A stretch of 23,997 nucleotides of DNA from JBHJGU01 sp050331475 (GTDB taxonomy: Bacteria > Pseudomonadota > Alphaproteobacteria > Caulobacterales > Maricaulaceae). The position numbers were made by a program, and so were the translations under genes. The notes below the pieces were generated by a model, which did not search any database, was not told where the DNA came from, and saw only the letters and a list, made by a program, of their open reading frames with translations. Positions 5,799-14,331 of this stretch are shown in pieces; the first letter of the stretch is position 1, and the number at the start of each line of letters is the position of its first letter. Location: positions 1 to 23,997 of the forward strand of contig JBHJGU010000113.1 of assembly GCA_050331475.1 (NCBI GenBank), written 5' to 3'.

Positions 5799-7628
5799 AT
5801 GTCTCAACCGTCGATTACAAAATTTGCGCTAGACGCGCTTAGCGCCCCCGTCGAAGCGCCCCTGCGTGACGTCACCGAACGCGACGCGGTGGAGCAGACC
5901 CATCTGCCCGACTTAGGCCGGCTCGACCAGGCGCGCACCGCGACGAACGCCGCGGATCAAAAGCGCCTGAAGAAAGTGCTCGCGCTCTTGCGCCGCGCCA
6001 CGAAGGCGCTCGGCGACAATGACGTCCCAGGCGCTGCGCAAATCACGCTCAAAGCGCTCGAACTCGACCCCGAACACGCCATCGCCAACCATGTCATGGG
6101 CATGGCGCTGGACAAATTGGGGCATCTCTCGCGCGCTTTGGTGTTCTACGAAAAATCTTGGAAATCGGAACCGGACAATCCCGAGCTTTACCACTCCATC
6201 GGCATGTTGGCGTGGAAGTTGGACAAGCTGGAGATCGCCGAGAAATTCTACCGCATCAATTTGCGCATGAAACCCGATGACCCTTCGGGCATCATCAATT
6301 TGGGCGGCGTCCTGCGCGACCAAGCCAAGTTCGACGACGCCATAGCCCTGCTCCGTCAAGCGCTTTATCGCTGGCCGGAAAATGCCTTGTTATGGAATTC
6401 CCTCGCCTCCACGGTTGTGGAACAAGGCGATCCCCAACAATCAATCGTATTTTTTGAAGAGGCTATTCGCTTAGCGCCTGATTTCTCGCGAGGCATGCAC
6501 AATCTTGCGCTGAGCCTGGACTTAGTCGGACAGTTGGATCGCTCAACGACGCTTTACGAGAAAGCGATCGCGTTGAGCGACAACCCCGCGGACACAGCGC
6601 TTATGCGCTTTGGCCGAGCGCATACCCTTCTCGCCAGCGGACGCTTCGAAGAAGGCTGGGACAGCTATGAAGCCCGCCTGGACCCTGACTATAAAAACGC
6701 CCCCTTCTTCACAATAAAGACCGAACACTGGCGCGGCGACATGCCCGTGACAGGGCGGCGAGTGCTCGTGGTGGGCGAACAGGGTTTGGGCGACGAAGTG
6801 TTGTTCATGAACACATTTGGGGATTTTCTTGACCATGTCGGCCCCGAGGGCGAAGTCACGCTCGCATGCGAACCACGCCTGGTGTCACTGTTCCAAAGAA
6901 GCTTTCCCAATCTTACCGTCGGACGGCACAGCACGGTCCAGCGTGAGGGTCGCGCGGTGCGCGGCATTGGCTGGATCGACGACTGGTCGAGCTTTGATTA
7001 TTGGGCGCCGATGGGCTCCATGGTCCGGTTTTTGCGCCGTGGATTGTCCGATTTTCCAAACCGGGTCGGGTATCTCACCCCGGACCCTGATCGCGTGGCG
7101 GCGATCAAAGCGCAATTGGACGCGTTGGGCTCGGGCGTAAAAGTCGGCTTGGCCTGGCGGTCGATGGTCATGAACGCGCAACGCTCGAAGTTCTTTTCGC
7201 CGTTTGAACGTTGGGGGCCTGTGTTGAAAACGCCGGGCGCCAAGTTCGTATCGCTGCAGTATGGCGACACGTCGGAAGACCTCGCGTTTGCGAAAGAGCG
7301 GTTCGGCGCGACCGTTCACGTGTTGGAGGATCTTGACCTTAAGGACGATCTTGAAGGTGTCGCGGCGTTAGGCGCGGCCTTGGATCTCTTTATCGGCCCA
7401 ATGAACGCGTCGACGAATCTGGGCGCGGCTTGCGGCGGCAATGTTTGGTTTGTTGGCCACGCCAGCCATTGGCCGTTCCACTCCACCGCTCGGATGCCAT
7501 GGTATCCGCAGGCGCGCGTATTCTCCCCGCGTCGGTTTGGCGATTGGACCGGCGTGATGCGCGACATTGGCGGCGAACTGGCCCGTGAAGCGCGCGCTTA
7601 CGAAGCCCACGCCGAAGACGCCGCGTAA
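5799..7628 (+). CDS. flmG: TPR-glycosyltransferase, probable flagellin glycosyltransferase (FlmG/FlbA type)
   Basis: 609 residues. TPR repeats run from about residue 55 to 285, for example AIANHVMGMALDKLGHLSRALVFYEKS and following helical pairs. A C-terminal GT-B-like domain runs from about 310 to 600: GRRVLVVGEQGLGDEVLF, then SGVKVGLAWRS, and LDLFIGPMNASTNLGAACG near the end. In Caulobacter FlmG the TPR part docks flagellin and the second part transfers a nonulosonic-type sugar to Ser/Thr; this gene has the same architecture and sits beside flbT, as in that genus. ATG at 5799 is preceded by a purine-rich AGCGGAGCG. No signal peptide, so it is cytoplasmic and would act before export. No sugar biosynthesis genes are in view, so the donor is unknown. 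Symbol by architecture and context only. Confidence 0.78.
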   Translation: MSQPSITKFALDALSAPVEAPLRDVTERDAVEQTHLPDLGRLDQARTATNAADQKRLKKVLALLRRATKALGDNDVPGAAQITLKALELDPEHAIANHVMGMALDKLGHLSRALVFYEKSWKSEPDNPELYHSIGMLAWKLDKLEIAEKFYRINLRMKPDDPSGIINLGGVLRDQAKFDDAIALLRQALYRWPENALLWNSLASTVVEQGDPQQSIVFFEEAIRLAPDFSRGMHNLALSLDLVGQLDRSTTLYEKAIALSDNPADTALMRFGRAHTLLASGRFEEGWDSYEARLDPDYKNAPFFTIKTEHWRGDMPVTGRRVLVVGEQGLGDEVLFMNTFGDFLDHVGPEGEVTLACEPRLVSLFQRSFPNLTVGRHSTVQREGRAVRGIGWIDDWSSFDYWAPMGSMVRFLRRGLSDFPNRVGYLTPDPDRVAAIKAQLDALGSGVKVGLAWRSMVMNAQRSKFFSPFERWGPVLKTPGAKFVSLQYGDTSEDLAFAKERFGATVHVLEDLDLKDDLEGVAALGAALDLFIGPMNASTNLGAACGGNVWFVGHASHWPFHSTARMPWYPQARVFSPRRFGDWTGVMRDIGGELAREARAYEAHAEDAA

Positions 7629-7693
7629 CGCTTGCGCTTGGCGCCGTCGTCCCGGCCCGCTAACTCCCTAGCGGTTGTTAGAGGGAGAGCGGC

Positions 7694-8536
7694 ATGGGGT
7701 TTCAAGGCGGGGACGATTACGTCGCCACGGACGCGTTGCGCATTGCGGTGAACGCCGCGGTCGCGCTCGAACGCCCGCTCTTGGTGAAAGGCGAGCCAGG
7801 CACCGGCAAGACCGTGCTCGCCCGCGCCGTGGCGCAATCCCTAAACGCGCCGCTGCTGGAATGGCACGTCAAATCCACCACGAAGGCCCAACAGGGGCTT
7901 TATGAATATGACGCCATCGCCCGGCTGCGCGACGGCCAGTTGGGTGACGCGCGCGCCCAAGACGTCGCCAATTACATTAAGAAAGGCAAACTCTGTGAAG
8001 CGTTTGAAAGCGATACCCGGCCCGTGCTGTTAATCGACGAAATTGACAAGGCCGATATCGAGTTCCCCAATGACCTGCTCCAAGAACTCGATCGCATGGA
8101 GTTCTTCGTTTACGAAACCGGGGAGACCGTGCGCGCGAAACAGCGCCCAGTCATCGTCATCACGTCCAATAACGAAAAAGAGTTACCGGACGCGTTTTTG
8201 CGCCGTTGTTTCTTCCACTTTATCCAGTTCCCCGATGCGGAAACGATGCAGGCGATCATCGACGTGCACTTCCCCGACATCAAATCCAAGCTCGTGTCCG
8301 CCGCGCTCAAGGCGTTCTATAATTTGCGCGATACGCCGGGGCTGAAGAAACGACCCTCCACCTCGGAACTGCTCGATTGGCTCAAGCTGTTGATGGTGGA
8401 GGATGTCGACCCCGAAACCCTGCGCGAGCAAGACGCACGCAAGGCCATCCCGCCGCTTTACGGCGCGCTTTTAAAGAACGAGCAGGACGTTGCGCTCTTC
8501 GAACGGCTCGCGTTTCTGGCGCGCCGCGGGGGATGA
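7694..8536 (+). CDS. MoxR-family AAA+ ATPase
   Basis: 280 residues. Walker A GEPGTGKT (33-40), Walker B VLLIDEIDKA (111-120), a sensor-1-like ITSNNEKELPDAFLRRCFFHF segment and a C-terminal lid domain. MoxR ATPases work as chaperone-like remodelers, usually paired with a von Willebrand A protein, in maturation or stress functions. ATG at 7694 has GGGAGAG upstream. The gene starts 65 bp after the glycosyltransferase gene. The partner VWA gene lies at 11434 on the same strand, but the pair is split by two opposite-strand genes. Substrate unknown. Confidence 0.93.
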   Translation: MGFQGGDDYVATDALRIAVNAAVALERPLLVKGEPGTGKTVLARAVAQSLNAPLLEWHVKSTTKAQQGLYEYDAIARLRDGQLGDARAQDVANYIKKGKLCEAFESDTRPVLLIDEIDKADIEFPNDLLQELDRMEFFVYETGETVRAKQRPVIVITSNNEKELPDAFLRRCFFHFIQFPDAETMQAIIDVHFPDIKSKLVSAALKAFYNLRDTPGLKKRPSTSELLDWLKLLMVEDVDPETLREQDARKAIPPLYGALLKNEQDVALFERLAFLARRGG

Positions 8537-8568
8537 GCCGGCGGGACGCTTTTCCATGGGGCGAAACG

Positions 8569-10224
8569 CTAGGCCGCCGCCACCGCGTCGAGGAACGCCT
8601 CCACAGACGTTTTAAGCTCATCAGACACGGAGACCGCTGTGCCCGCCGCCGCGCGAACGGCGTCTGCGGCGCTTTGGGTGGCGCCCATCGCACCGTCGAC
8701 CTTGGCGATATTCGCTTGGGCCTCGGCGCTGCGTGTCGCCGCTGACCCCACCCGTTCGGCGATTACCCCAGTCTCTGAGCGTTGGCGAGCCAAGGCCGCG
8801 TCGATCACTTTCGCAGACGTTTCGAGCGCCGTGACCGCCTGAGTGATGTCTTTGATCGCGCCGACCGATTGGCTAGTCTCGCGCTGAATGGCCTGGATTT
8901 GCTCGCGGATCTCCTCGGTCGCCTTTCCGGTCTGCCCGGCCAAAGCTTTGACCTCTTGGGCCACCACGGCGAAGCCCTTGCCCGCCTCTCCCGCGCGGGC
9001 GGCCTCAATCGTGGCGTTGAGCGCCAGCAAGTTGGTTTGCTCGGCCACGTCGTTGATCATCACTAGGACCGCGCCAATGGTTTCCGCCGCCCCGGCCAGG
9101 GCAGTGATGCGGGCGTCCGCAAGCGCGGTGCGCTCGCCAGCGGTCTCCACCCGGGCGCCGGTTTGCGCGACCGCCTCGGCGATATCGGCGGCCGCTTTGG
9201 CGACCCCTTCCGACGCGCCCGCAGCGTCGCGGGCCTGCGCTTCGACCGCTTCGGAAGCCGACTGGGCGCGGGCGACTTCTTCGGCGCAGCTTTGCGCGCC
9301 CGCTTGAAGGTCGTCCGCGGTCGCGTTGAGGGTGCGCATTTGCTGGCTTAACCCCTCAAAGGTCGGGGCGACCCGCGCCTTGAAGTCAGCGATCAGGGTT
9401 TCGACGCGCTGTTGGCGGGCCTCCCGGCGGTCCAAATCCGCCCGCGATTCGGCCTCTAGCCGCAGGCGCGCCTGAACCCCGTCGCGGAAGCCGGCAACGG
9501 CGCGCGACACCGCGCCCACTTCATCCGCGCGGGCTGTTTCGGGGATGGTGACGTCAGTGTCCCCCTGAGCCAGCCGCTCGGCTACGGCCACAAGGCGACG
9601 CAGCGGTCGGCTGATGGATTGGGCGAGAAACGCCGCCCCCACCCCGGCGGCCGCCAGGATCACCGCCGCAGCGAACAGCGCCCATCCGGCCGCCGCCTGC
9701 ACGGCCGCGCCCCCTTGGGCGATGCGGGCCTGAGCGTCCTCGCCGGCCAACACCAAGCTCTCCGCCAAGAGATCGCGCACCTGGTCAGCGTCGTCAGACA
9801 AGATTGCGGGGATCGGCACCGACGCGGTGGGTTGAAGCCCCAAAAACTGTTCTGCATCCTCAAGCCACGCCAGAGCCGTCGCCTGGGCGGCTTGGGCCTG
9901 CGCGCTGAGCGCGTCGCCTGAGGCGCGCGCGGTCAAGTCCGCCAGGGCGGAGCGCAAAGGGGTCGCCGCGGCGCGATAGTCCTCAGCGATCCGCGCGGGC
10001 GCAACAAAGTCGGTCATGGCCGCGACCTGGGCGACCAAAGCGGCGGCCGTGTCAAACGCCTCGCCCGCGATTTCCGCGTGGCTTTGTGCGGCGAGCGCGT
10101 CAGCGACCGCAGCCGAGACCCGGGCCTGTTCGGCCTGGACCCGCCAAGCCAACCCAGCGGTAGAGAGGAAGCCCAACGCCAAAGCGCCGAGCAAGACGAT
10201 CAATAAGCGGGTGCGAATGCTCAT
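8569..10224 (-). CDS. Methyl-accepting chemotaxis protein
   Basis: 551 residues. TM1 at about 7-27, a periplasmic helical sensor region at 28-178, TM2 at about 180-203, HAMP at about 200-255, then an Ala-rich coiled-coil signalling domain. Its hairpin tip (388-427) reads INDVAEQTNLLALNATIEAA followed by RAGEAGKGFAVVAQEV. No C-terminal CheR-binding pentapeptide is seen. The periplasmic part is helical and Ala-rich, resembling a four-helix bundle; the ligand is unknown. It begins 12 nt after the stop of the di-heme peroxidase gene, in the same frame, so the two are surely co-transcribed, which hints at a redox or peroxide-linked signal (inference). Confidence 0.94.
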   Translation of the reverse strand: MSIRTRLLIVLLGALALGFLSTAGLAWRVQAEQARVSAAVADALAAQSHAEIAGEAFDTAAALVAQVAAMTDFVAPARIAEDYRAAATPLRSALADLTARASGDALSAQAQAAQATALAWLEDAEQFLGLQPTASVPIPAILSDDADQVRDLLAESLVLAGEDAQARIAQGGAAVQAAAGWALFAAAVILAAAGVGAAFLAQSISRPLRRLVAVAERLAQGDTDVTIPETARADEVGAVSRAVAGFRDGVQARLRLEAESRADLDRREARQQRVETLIADFKARVAPTFEGLSQQMRTLNATADDLQAGAQSCAEEVARAQSASEAVEAQARDAAGASEGVAKAAADIAEAVAQTGARVETAGERTALADARITALAGAAETIGAVLVMINDVAEQTNLLALNATIEAARAGEAGKGFAVVAQEVKALAGQTGKATEEIREQIQAIQRETSQSVGAIKDITQAVTALETSAKVIDAALARQRSETGVIAERVGSAATRSAEAQANIAKVDGAMGATQSAADAVRAAAGTAVSVSDELKTSVEAFLDAVAAA

Positions 10225-10236
10225 GCGCGTGACGTC

Positions 10237-11262
10237 CTAATTCGGCAGGTTGGGCATAGCGGTGCGCGATTGCTCCGCGGTTAGGCTTTCCAAAAACGCT
10301 CTAAGATCGCTGCGTTCTTGGGCGGACAAGGCGAACGGCGCCATCAACGGGGATTTCGAAGGGCGCGGGACCCCACCCGATTCATAGTGGGCGATCACCG
10401 CGTCGAGGTCCGCTAGCGCGCCATTGTGCATGAACGGCGCCCGGTAGGAGAGATTGCGCAGGCCCGGGGTCTTGAAGCCGTGCTGCGCCTCAAACTCGTC
10501 GGGCGCGACGCCGGCGCGACCGATATCCGCGTCGCCAAGACCGATGTCGTGGAACTGGTTGTCGGTGAAGTTCCAGCCCGTATGACATCCCGCGCATTGG
10601 GCTTTGCCGTTGAACAAGTCGAAACCGCGCTTGGCCGCCTCGGTTATGGCGGTCTCATCGCCATCGACCCAATGGTCAAAGGGCGCCCAGCCCGACACCA
10701 CGGTGCGCTCATAGGTGGCGATGGCGCTGAGCACCGTCGCTTCGCTGATCCCCTCGTCCGGGAAGACGCCGTCAAACCACGCCCGGTAGTCCGGGATGGC
10801 GCGCAACTCACGCACGATCACGTCAAACTTCGCGTTCATCTCGGCCGCCGCGGTGATCGGTCCCGCCGCCTGAGCTTCAAGATCCGGCGCGCGCCCGTCC
10901 CAGAAAAACGGCTCGACCCAAGCGGCGTTCAAAATGGTGGGCGCGTGACGGGGTAAGACCGTGTTCAACGCGCCGACAGCTTTGGGAACCGGCGCTTCAT
11001 AGCCGAACGAGGGATTGTGGCAGCTCGCACAATTCATGTTCTTCGCGCCCGACAACCGCGTGTCGAAAAACAGCATTTTGCCCAGCATCGCCTTTTGCGG
11101 CGAGTAAGGCGCGGTTTCGGGAAACGGGATCGCCCGGGGGCGAAGGTATAGCGCCTTGAGCGCCTCACGATCCGCCTGGGCGGTCTGCGCGCCCGCTTGG
11201 GCCGCCCACAAACCGCTAAAAACGCTCAAAACCAAACCAACAATACAAAAAGCCAGCCGCAT
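10237..11262 (-). CDS. Periplasmic di-heme cytochrome c peroxidase (CcpA/MauG family)
   Basis: 341 residues starting at ATG 11262, chosen because it begins a signal peptide (MRLAFCIVGLVLSVFSGLWA, likely cut after AQAGAQ) and has a purine-rich GGAGCAGGAAC just upstream. Two heme-binding motifs, CASCH (78-82) and CAGCH (223-227), and the late APFMHNG motif with Met278 as the probable axial ligand. Met at this place fits a classical peroxidase rather than a MauG-type enzyme (Tyr). It would reduce hydrogen peroxide in the periplasm with electrons from cytochrome c. It is first in a two-gene unit with the chemoreceptor. Confidence 0.92.
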   Translation of the reverse strand: MRLAFCIVGLVLSVFSGLWAAQAGAQTAQADREALKALYLRPRAIPFPETAPYSPQKAMLGKMLFFDTRLSGAKNMNCASCHNPSFGYEAPVPKAVGALNTVLPRHAPTILNAAWVEPFFWDGRAPDLEAQAAGPITAAAEMNAKFDVIVRELRAIPDYRAWFDGVFPDEGISEATVLSAIATYERTVVSGWAPFDHWVDGDETAITEAAKRGFDLFNGKAQCAGCHTGWNFTDNQFHDIGLGDADIGRAGVAPDEFEAQHGFKTPGLRNLSYRAPFMHNGALADLDAVIAHYESGGVPRPSKSPLMAPFALSAQERSDLRAFLESLTAEQSRTAMPNLPN

Positions 11263-11433
11263 GTTCCTGCTCCCGTCCCTGGGGTGCGAAATTCGATCGC
11301 GACGGCCTAATGCCGGACGGTTAATGAGAGCCGAAAACGGCGACAAACAGGCGTTAAATGACGTCTTCGTGATCAATGACCGGTCACGACACGGCCCTCG
11401 CCTCAGGGCGTGCAATTCGGTACACCCGAACTC
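11263..11433. other. Divergent intergenic region between the peroxidase and VWA genes
   Basis: 171 bp expected to contain two promoters. It is less GC-rich near 11220-11400, but I see no recognisable operator or sigma-54 element. An open frame continuing upstream of the peroxidase ATG through this region is not supported by family similarity. Confidence 0.35.
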
Positions 11434-12621
11434 ATGTTCGCGCCATTCTTCTACGCCCTGCGCGAGGCCCGGGTGCCGGTGTCCTTGCGCGAGTACCTCA
11501 CGCTCTTAGAAGCGCTACAGGCTGATGTCATCGACCGAGAGGTGGGGAGCTTTTACGCCCTCGCCCGCGCCGCCTTGGTCAAAGACGAGCGCTGGATCGA
11601 CGCCTTCGATCAGGTGTTCGGCCAGGTGTTCAAAGGCGTTGAACGGGTGGGCGAGCTGGTTGGCGAAGCGGACATAGCCGCCATTCCGGAGGATTGGCTG
11701 AGAAAACTCACCGAACGATATTTGTCCGACGAGGAGAAAGCCGAGATCGAGGCCTTGGGCGGCTGGGACCAACTCATGGAGACGCTGAAAAAGCGTCTGG
11801 AGGAGCAAAAAGGCCGCCACCAAGGCGGGTCGAAATGGATCGGCACGGGCGGAACCTCCCCCTTCGGCGCCTATGGCTATAACCCGGAGGGCGTGCGCAT
11901 CGGCCAGCATGAAAGCCGACATCGCCGAGCCGTGAAAGTTTGGGATAAACGCGAATTCAAAAACCTCGCCGATGATGTGGAGCTCGGCGCGCGCAATATG
12001 AAAATCGCCTTGAGAAAACTTCGCAAGTTCGCCCGCGAGGGGGCGGCCGACGAACTCGACCTCAACCACACCATCGACGCCACCGCGCGCCAGGGCTGGC
12101 TGGAGGTCAAAACCCGGCCCGAACGGCGCAACGCCGTCAAAGTCTTGCTGCTGCTCGATGTGGGCGGCTCCATGGACCCCCATGTGACGCTGTGTGAGCG
12201 GTTATTTTCCGCCGCCCGGTCGGAGTTCAAGAACCTCGAGGCCTATTACTTCCACAATTGCCCCTATGAAGGCCTGTGGCGGGACAATCGCCGCCGCCGC
12301 ACCGAACAAACGCCCACGTGGGACATCTTGCATACGTTCAACGCCGATTGGCGGGTCGTGGTGGTGGGAGACGCCTCCATGAGCCCCTACGAAATCATGA
12401 TCCCCGGGGGCTCGGTGGAGCATTGGAATGAGGAGCCCGGCGCGGTCTGGCTCAAGCGCTTGGCGGAGGCTTTCCCCCGGCTCGCCTGGATCAATCCGAT
12501 CCCGGAGCGGTATTGGGAGCACACCCATTCCATCGGTCTGGTCCAAGACATTATCGGAAAATCGCGCATGGCCCCCTTGACCTTGGCGGGGTTAGACCGC
12601 GCCATGGGGGTGTTGAACTGA
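11434..12621 (+). CDS. VWA-domain protein, CoxE-like, partner of MoxR
   Basis: 395 residues from ATG 11434, which gives the family N-terminus (MFAPFFYALREARVPVSLRE). A GTG at 11410 would add 8 residues, and neither start has a strong ribosome site. An N-terminal helical domain (about 1-120) is followed by a charged linker and a Gly-rich GTGGTSPFGAYGYNPEG segment, then a VWA domain with the metal-site motif DVGGSMD (about 242-248). CoxE-type proteins act with MoxR ATPases in assembly or activation of partner proteins; the client is unknown. It is normally found directly after its moxR, but here lies about 2.9 kb away. Confidence 0.92.
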   Translation: MFAPFFYALREARVPVSLREYLTLLEALQADVIDREVGSFYALARAALVKDERWIDAFDQVFGQVFKGVERVGELVGEADIAAIPEDWLRKLTERYLSDEEKAEIEALGGWDQLMETLKKRLEEQKGRHQGGSKWIGTGGTSPFGAYGYNPEGVRIGQHESRHRRAVKVWDKREFKNLADDVELGARNMKIALRKLRKFAREGAADELDLNHTIDATARQGWLEVKTRPERRNAVKVLLLLDVGGSMDPHVTLCERLFSAARSEFKNLEAYYFHNCPYEGLWRDNRRRRTEQTPTWDILHTFNADWRVVVVGDASMSPYEIMIPGGSVEHWNEEPGAVWLKRLAEAFPRLAWINPIPERYWEHTHSIGLVQDIIGKSRMAPLTLAGLDRAMGVLN

Positions 12622-12669
12622 TCGCCGCTTTGGGACGCTGGCGACGGTTTCCAGCCTCGTGAGACGGCC

Positions 12670-13521
12670 ATGAACACTTACCTGCCCCCCTTTGACGCGC
12701 CTGTGCGCGTCGGCCACGCCCGCAGCGCCGGCGTCGCCGATGACATCGATTTCGAGATTAAAGGTGAGGAGCTGCAATTCGTCGAGATCGAGTTGGATCC
12801 GGGCGAAAGCGCTGTGGCCGAAGCCGGCGCCATGGTTTGGAAAGACAGCCCCATCGAGATGAATACGGTGTTCGGTGACGGCTCAGGCCAACAGGGCGGG
12901 TTTATGGGCGCGCTGTTGGGCGCGGGCAAACGGCTGTTAACGGGTGAAAGCCTGTTCTCCACCGTCTTCACCCATCAGGGCCACGGCAAAGCGCGCGTCG
13001 CCTTCGCCGCCCCGGTGCCCGGTCACATCCTGCCGCTCAAGCTTGATGAGATGGGCGGGCATCTGATCTGCCAGAAGGACAGCTTTCTCGCCGCCGCCAA
13101 GGGGGTGGAGATTGGGCTGCACTTCCAGCGCAAAGTCCTCACGGGCCTGTTTGGCGGGGAAGGCTTTATCATGCAGTCGCTCAAGGGCGATGGCTGGGTG
13201 TTCGTGCAAATGGGCGGCACGGTGGTCGCCCGCGATCTGGGCCCTGGCGAAGAACTCCACGTGGACACGGGCTGCGTGGCCGCCTTCACGCCGTCGATCG
13301 ATTTCGACCTACAGACCGTGGGCGGGGTAAAGTCCATGTTCTTTGGCGGCGAGGGGGTGTTCTTCGCCCGCCTGCGCGGTCCAGGTCGGGTCTGGATCCA
13401 GTCCCTGCCGTTCTCGCGATTGGCGGGGCGCATCGCCGCCTCGGCCATGGGCGGCGGGCCGACCCGCGGCGAAGGCTCGCTCTTGGGCGGCATTGGCGAT
13501 CTGGTGCAGGGGAACCATTAA
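12670..13521 (+). CDS. AIM24 / TIGR00266 family protein
   Basis: 283 residues. The AIM24 core starts at about residue 27, with the typical LQFVEIELDPGESAVAEAGA followed by MVWKDSP, and later GEGFIMQSLKGDGWVFVQMG and HVDTGCVAAFTPSIDF. The C-terminus is Gly-rich (MGGGPTRGEGSLLGGIGDL). The biochemical role of the bacterial family is unsettled. It follows the VWA gene by 48 bp on the same strand and may be co-transcribed. The last 57 bp region (13454-13510) recurs in diverged form at 15214-15270. Confidence 0.9.
   Translation: MNTYLPPFDAPVRVGHARSAGVADDIDFEIKGEELQFVEIELDPGESAVAEAGAMVWKDSPIEMNTVFGDGSGQQGGFMGALLGAGKRLLTGESLFSTVFTHQGHGKARVAFAAPVPGHILPLKLDEMGGHLICQKDSFLAAAKGVEIGLHFQRKVLTGLFGGEGFIMQSLKGDGWVFVQMGGTVVARDLGPGEELHVDTGCVAAFTPSIDFDLQTVGGVKSMFFGGEGVFFARLRGPGRVWIQSLPFSRLAGRIAASAMGGGPTRGEGSLLGGIGDLVQGNH
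13454..13510 (+). repeat. Direct repeat, left copy (3' end of the AIM24 gene)
   Basis: 57 bp matching 15214-15270 at 50 positions by eye, with the first 25 bp identical. This copy encodes the C-terminus SGP/GGP-TRGEGS...GG.GD of the intact gene. Confidence 0.8.
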
Positions 13522-13665
13522 GGCGGCGCGCTGGACCGCTGTCGCAAACCGCAACCCGACAAAGCGCGCGCCCGCTTGCTCGTCATAATTGAACCGTTAT
13601 TTCAGCTGCGATCGCCCTGGGTTACATATGTCGATAATGGACGTTTGATCACAAAGGCCCACGCA

Positions 13666-14313
13666 ATGCCTAATTGGAATAAATTTAAAGCCGAAGTTAA
13701 GAAAAGTGAAGGCAACATTTCGCACATGTATCTGGATAGTGTTGGCAAAGTCACCGTAGGCGTTGGAAACATGCTTCCCGATGTAGCCGCGGCACAACGC
13801 TTGCCCTTCATCGTGCGCGCCAATCAAAAACCAGCGTCACCTGAACAGATTGCAAGCGACTTTGATACAGTGTCTAAAAAGGCGCCAAGTTTGATTGCTG
13901 TAACCTACAAGAAATATACTAAACTTGATTTACGGTATGCCGATATTGAAAAGTTGTTGGATCAACGTATCAAAGAATTCACATCACAACTCAAGAAGCG
14001 TTTTCCGGACTTCGGGACCTATCCGATCTATGCTCAGTTCGCTGTGACGGATATGGCGTTCAATCTCGGCATCCACGGTCTGGTGACGAAATTCCCAAAG
14101 TTCACCAAAGCGGTGAAGGACAAGAACTGGACCGAGGCGGCGAAGCAATCGAAAAGACCTCAGCTAAGCGTCGATCGCAACAAAGTCGTTAGAGTTTGGC
14201 TTGAAGAAGCGGCCAAGCAAGCTTCGCAGGATGCGACCAATCCTGCTGCGCCAGAAGCGGTCAATCTTAATAGGCCGCAAGCACTTGGAAACCGTCTTTC
14301 ACGGGACAAATAA
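13666..14313 (+). CDS. T4-type lysozyme (GH24-like muramidase)
   Basis: 215 residues from ATG 13666 (AAAGG about 9 nt upstream); an earlier TTG start would add 30 residues that do not look like the family. The active-site pattern of T4 lysozyme is present with exact spacing: Glu15 in SEGN, Asp24 in MYLDS, Thr30 in KVTVGVG. A later helical part (QFAVTDMAFNLGIHGL, FPKFTKAVKDKNW) matches the GH24 fold; a segment of about 100 residues between them is longer than in T4. No signal peptide. Base composition is clearly more AT-rich than the neighbouring genes, suggesting transfer. It lies 18 bp before a lipoprotein gene. It could be a prophage endolysin, or a muramidase effector with the lipoprotein as immunity factor; no secretion genes are in view. 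Confidence 0.82.
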   Translation: MPNWNKFKAEVKKSEGNISHMYLDSVGKVTVGVGNMLPDVAAAQRLPFIVRANQKPASPEQIASDFDTVSKKAPSLIAVTYKKYTKLDLRYADIEKLLDQRIKEFTSQLKKRFPDFGTYPIYAQFAVTDMAFNLGIHGLVTKFPKFTKAVKDKNWTEAAKQSKRPQLSVDRNKVVRVWLEEAAKQASQDATNPAAPEAVNLNRPQALGNRLSRDK

Positions 14314-14331
14314 AAAATCAAATGATGATCA

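Noticed and set aside
8537..8568. Terminator hairpin between moxR and the chemoreceptor gene
   Set aside because: ACGCTTTT and CGAAACGCT look like partners but do not pair as an inverted repeat when written out.
11263..11415. N-terminal extension of the peroxidase to 11415
   Set aside because: The extension is Arg-rich, precedes a clear signal peptide, and the internal ATG has the better ribosome site.
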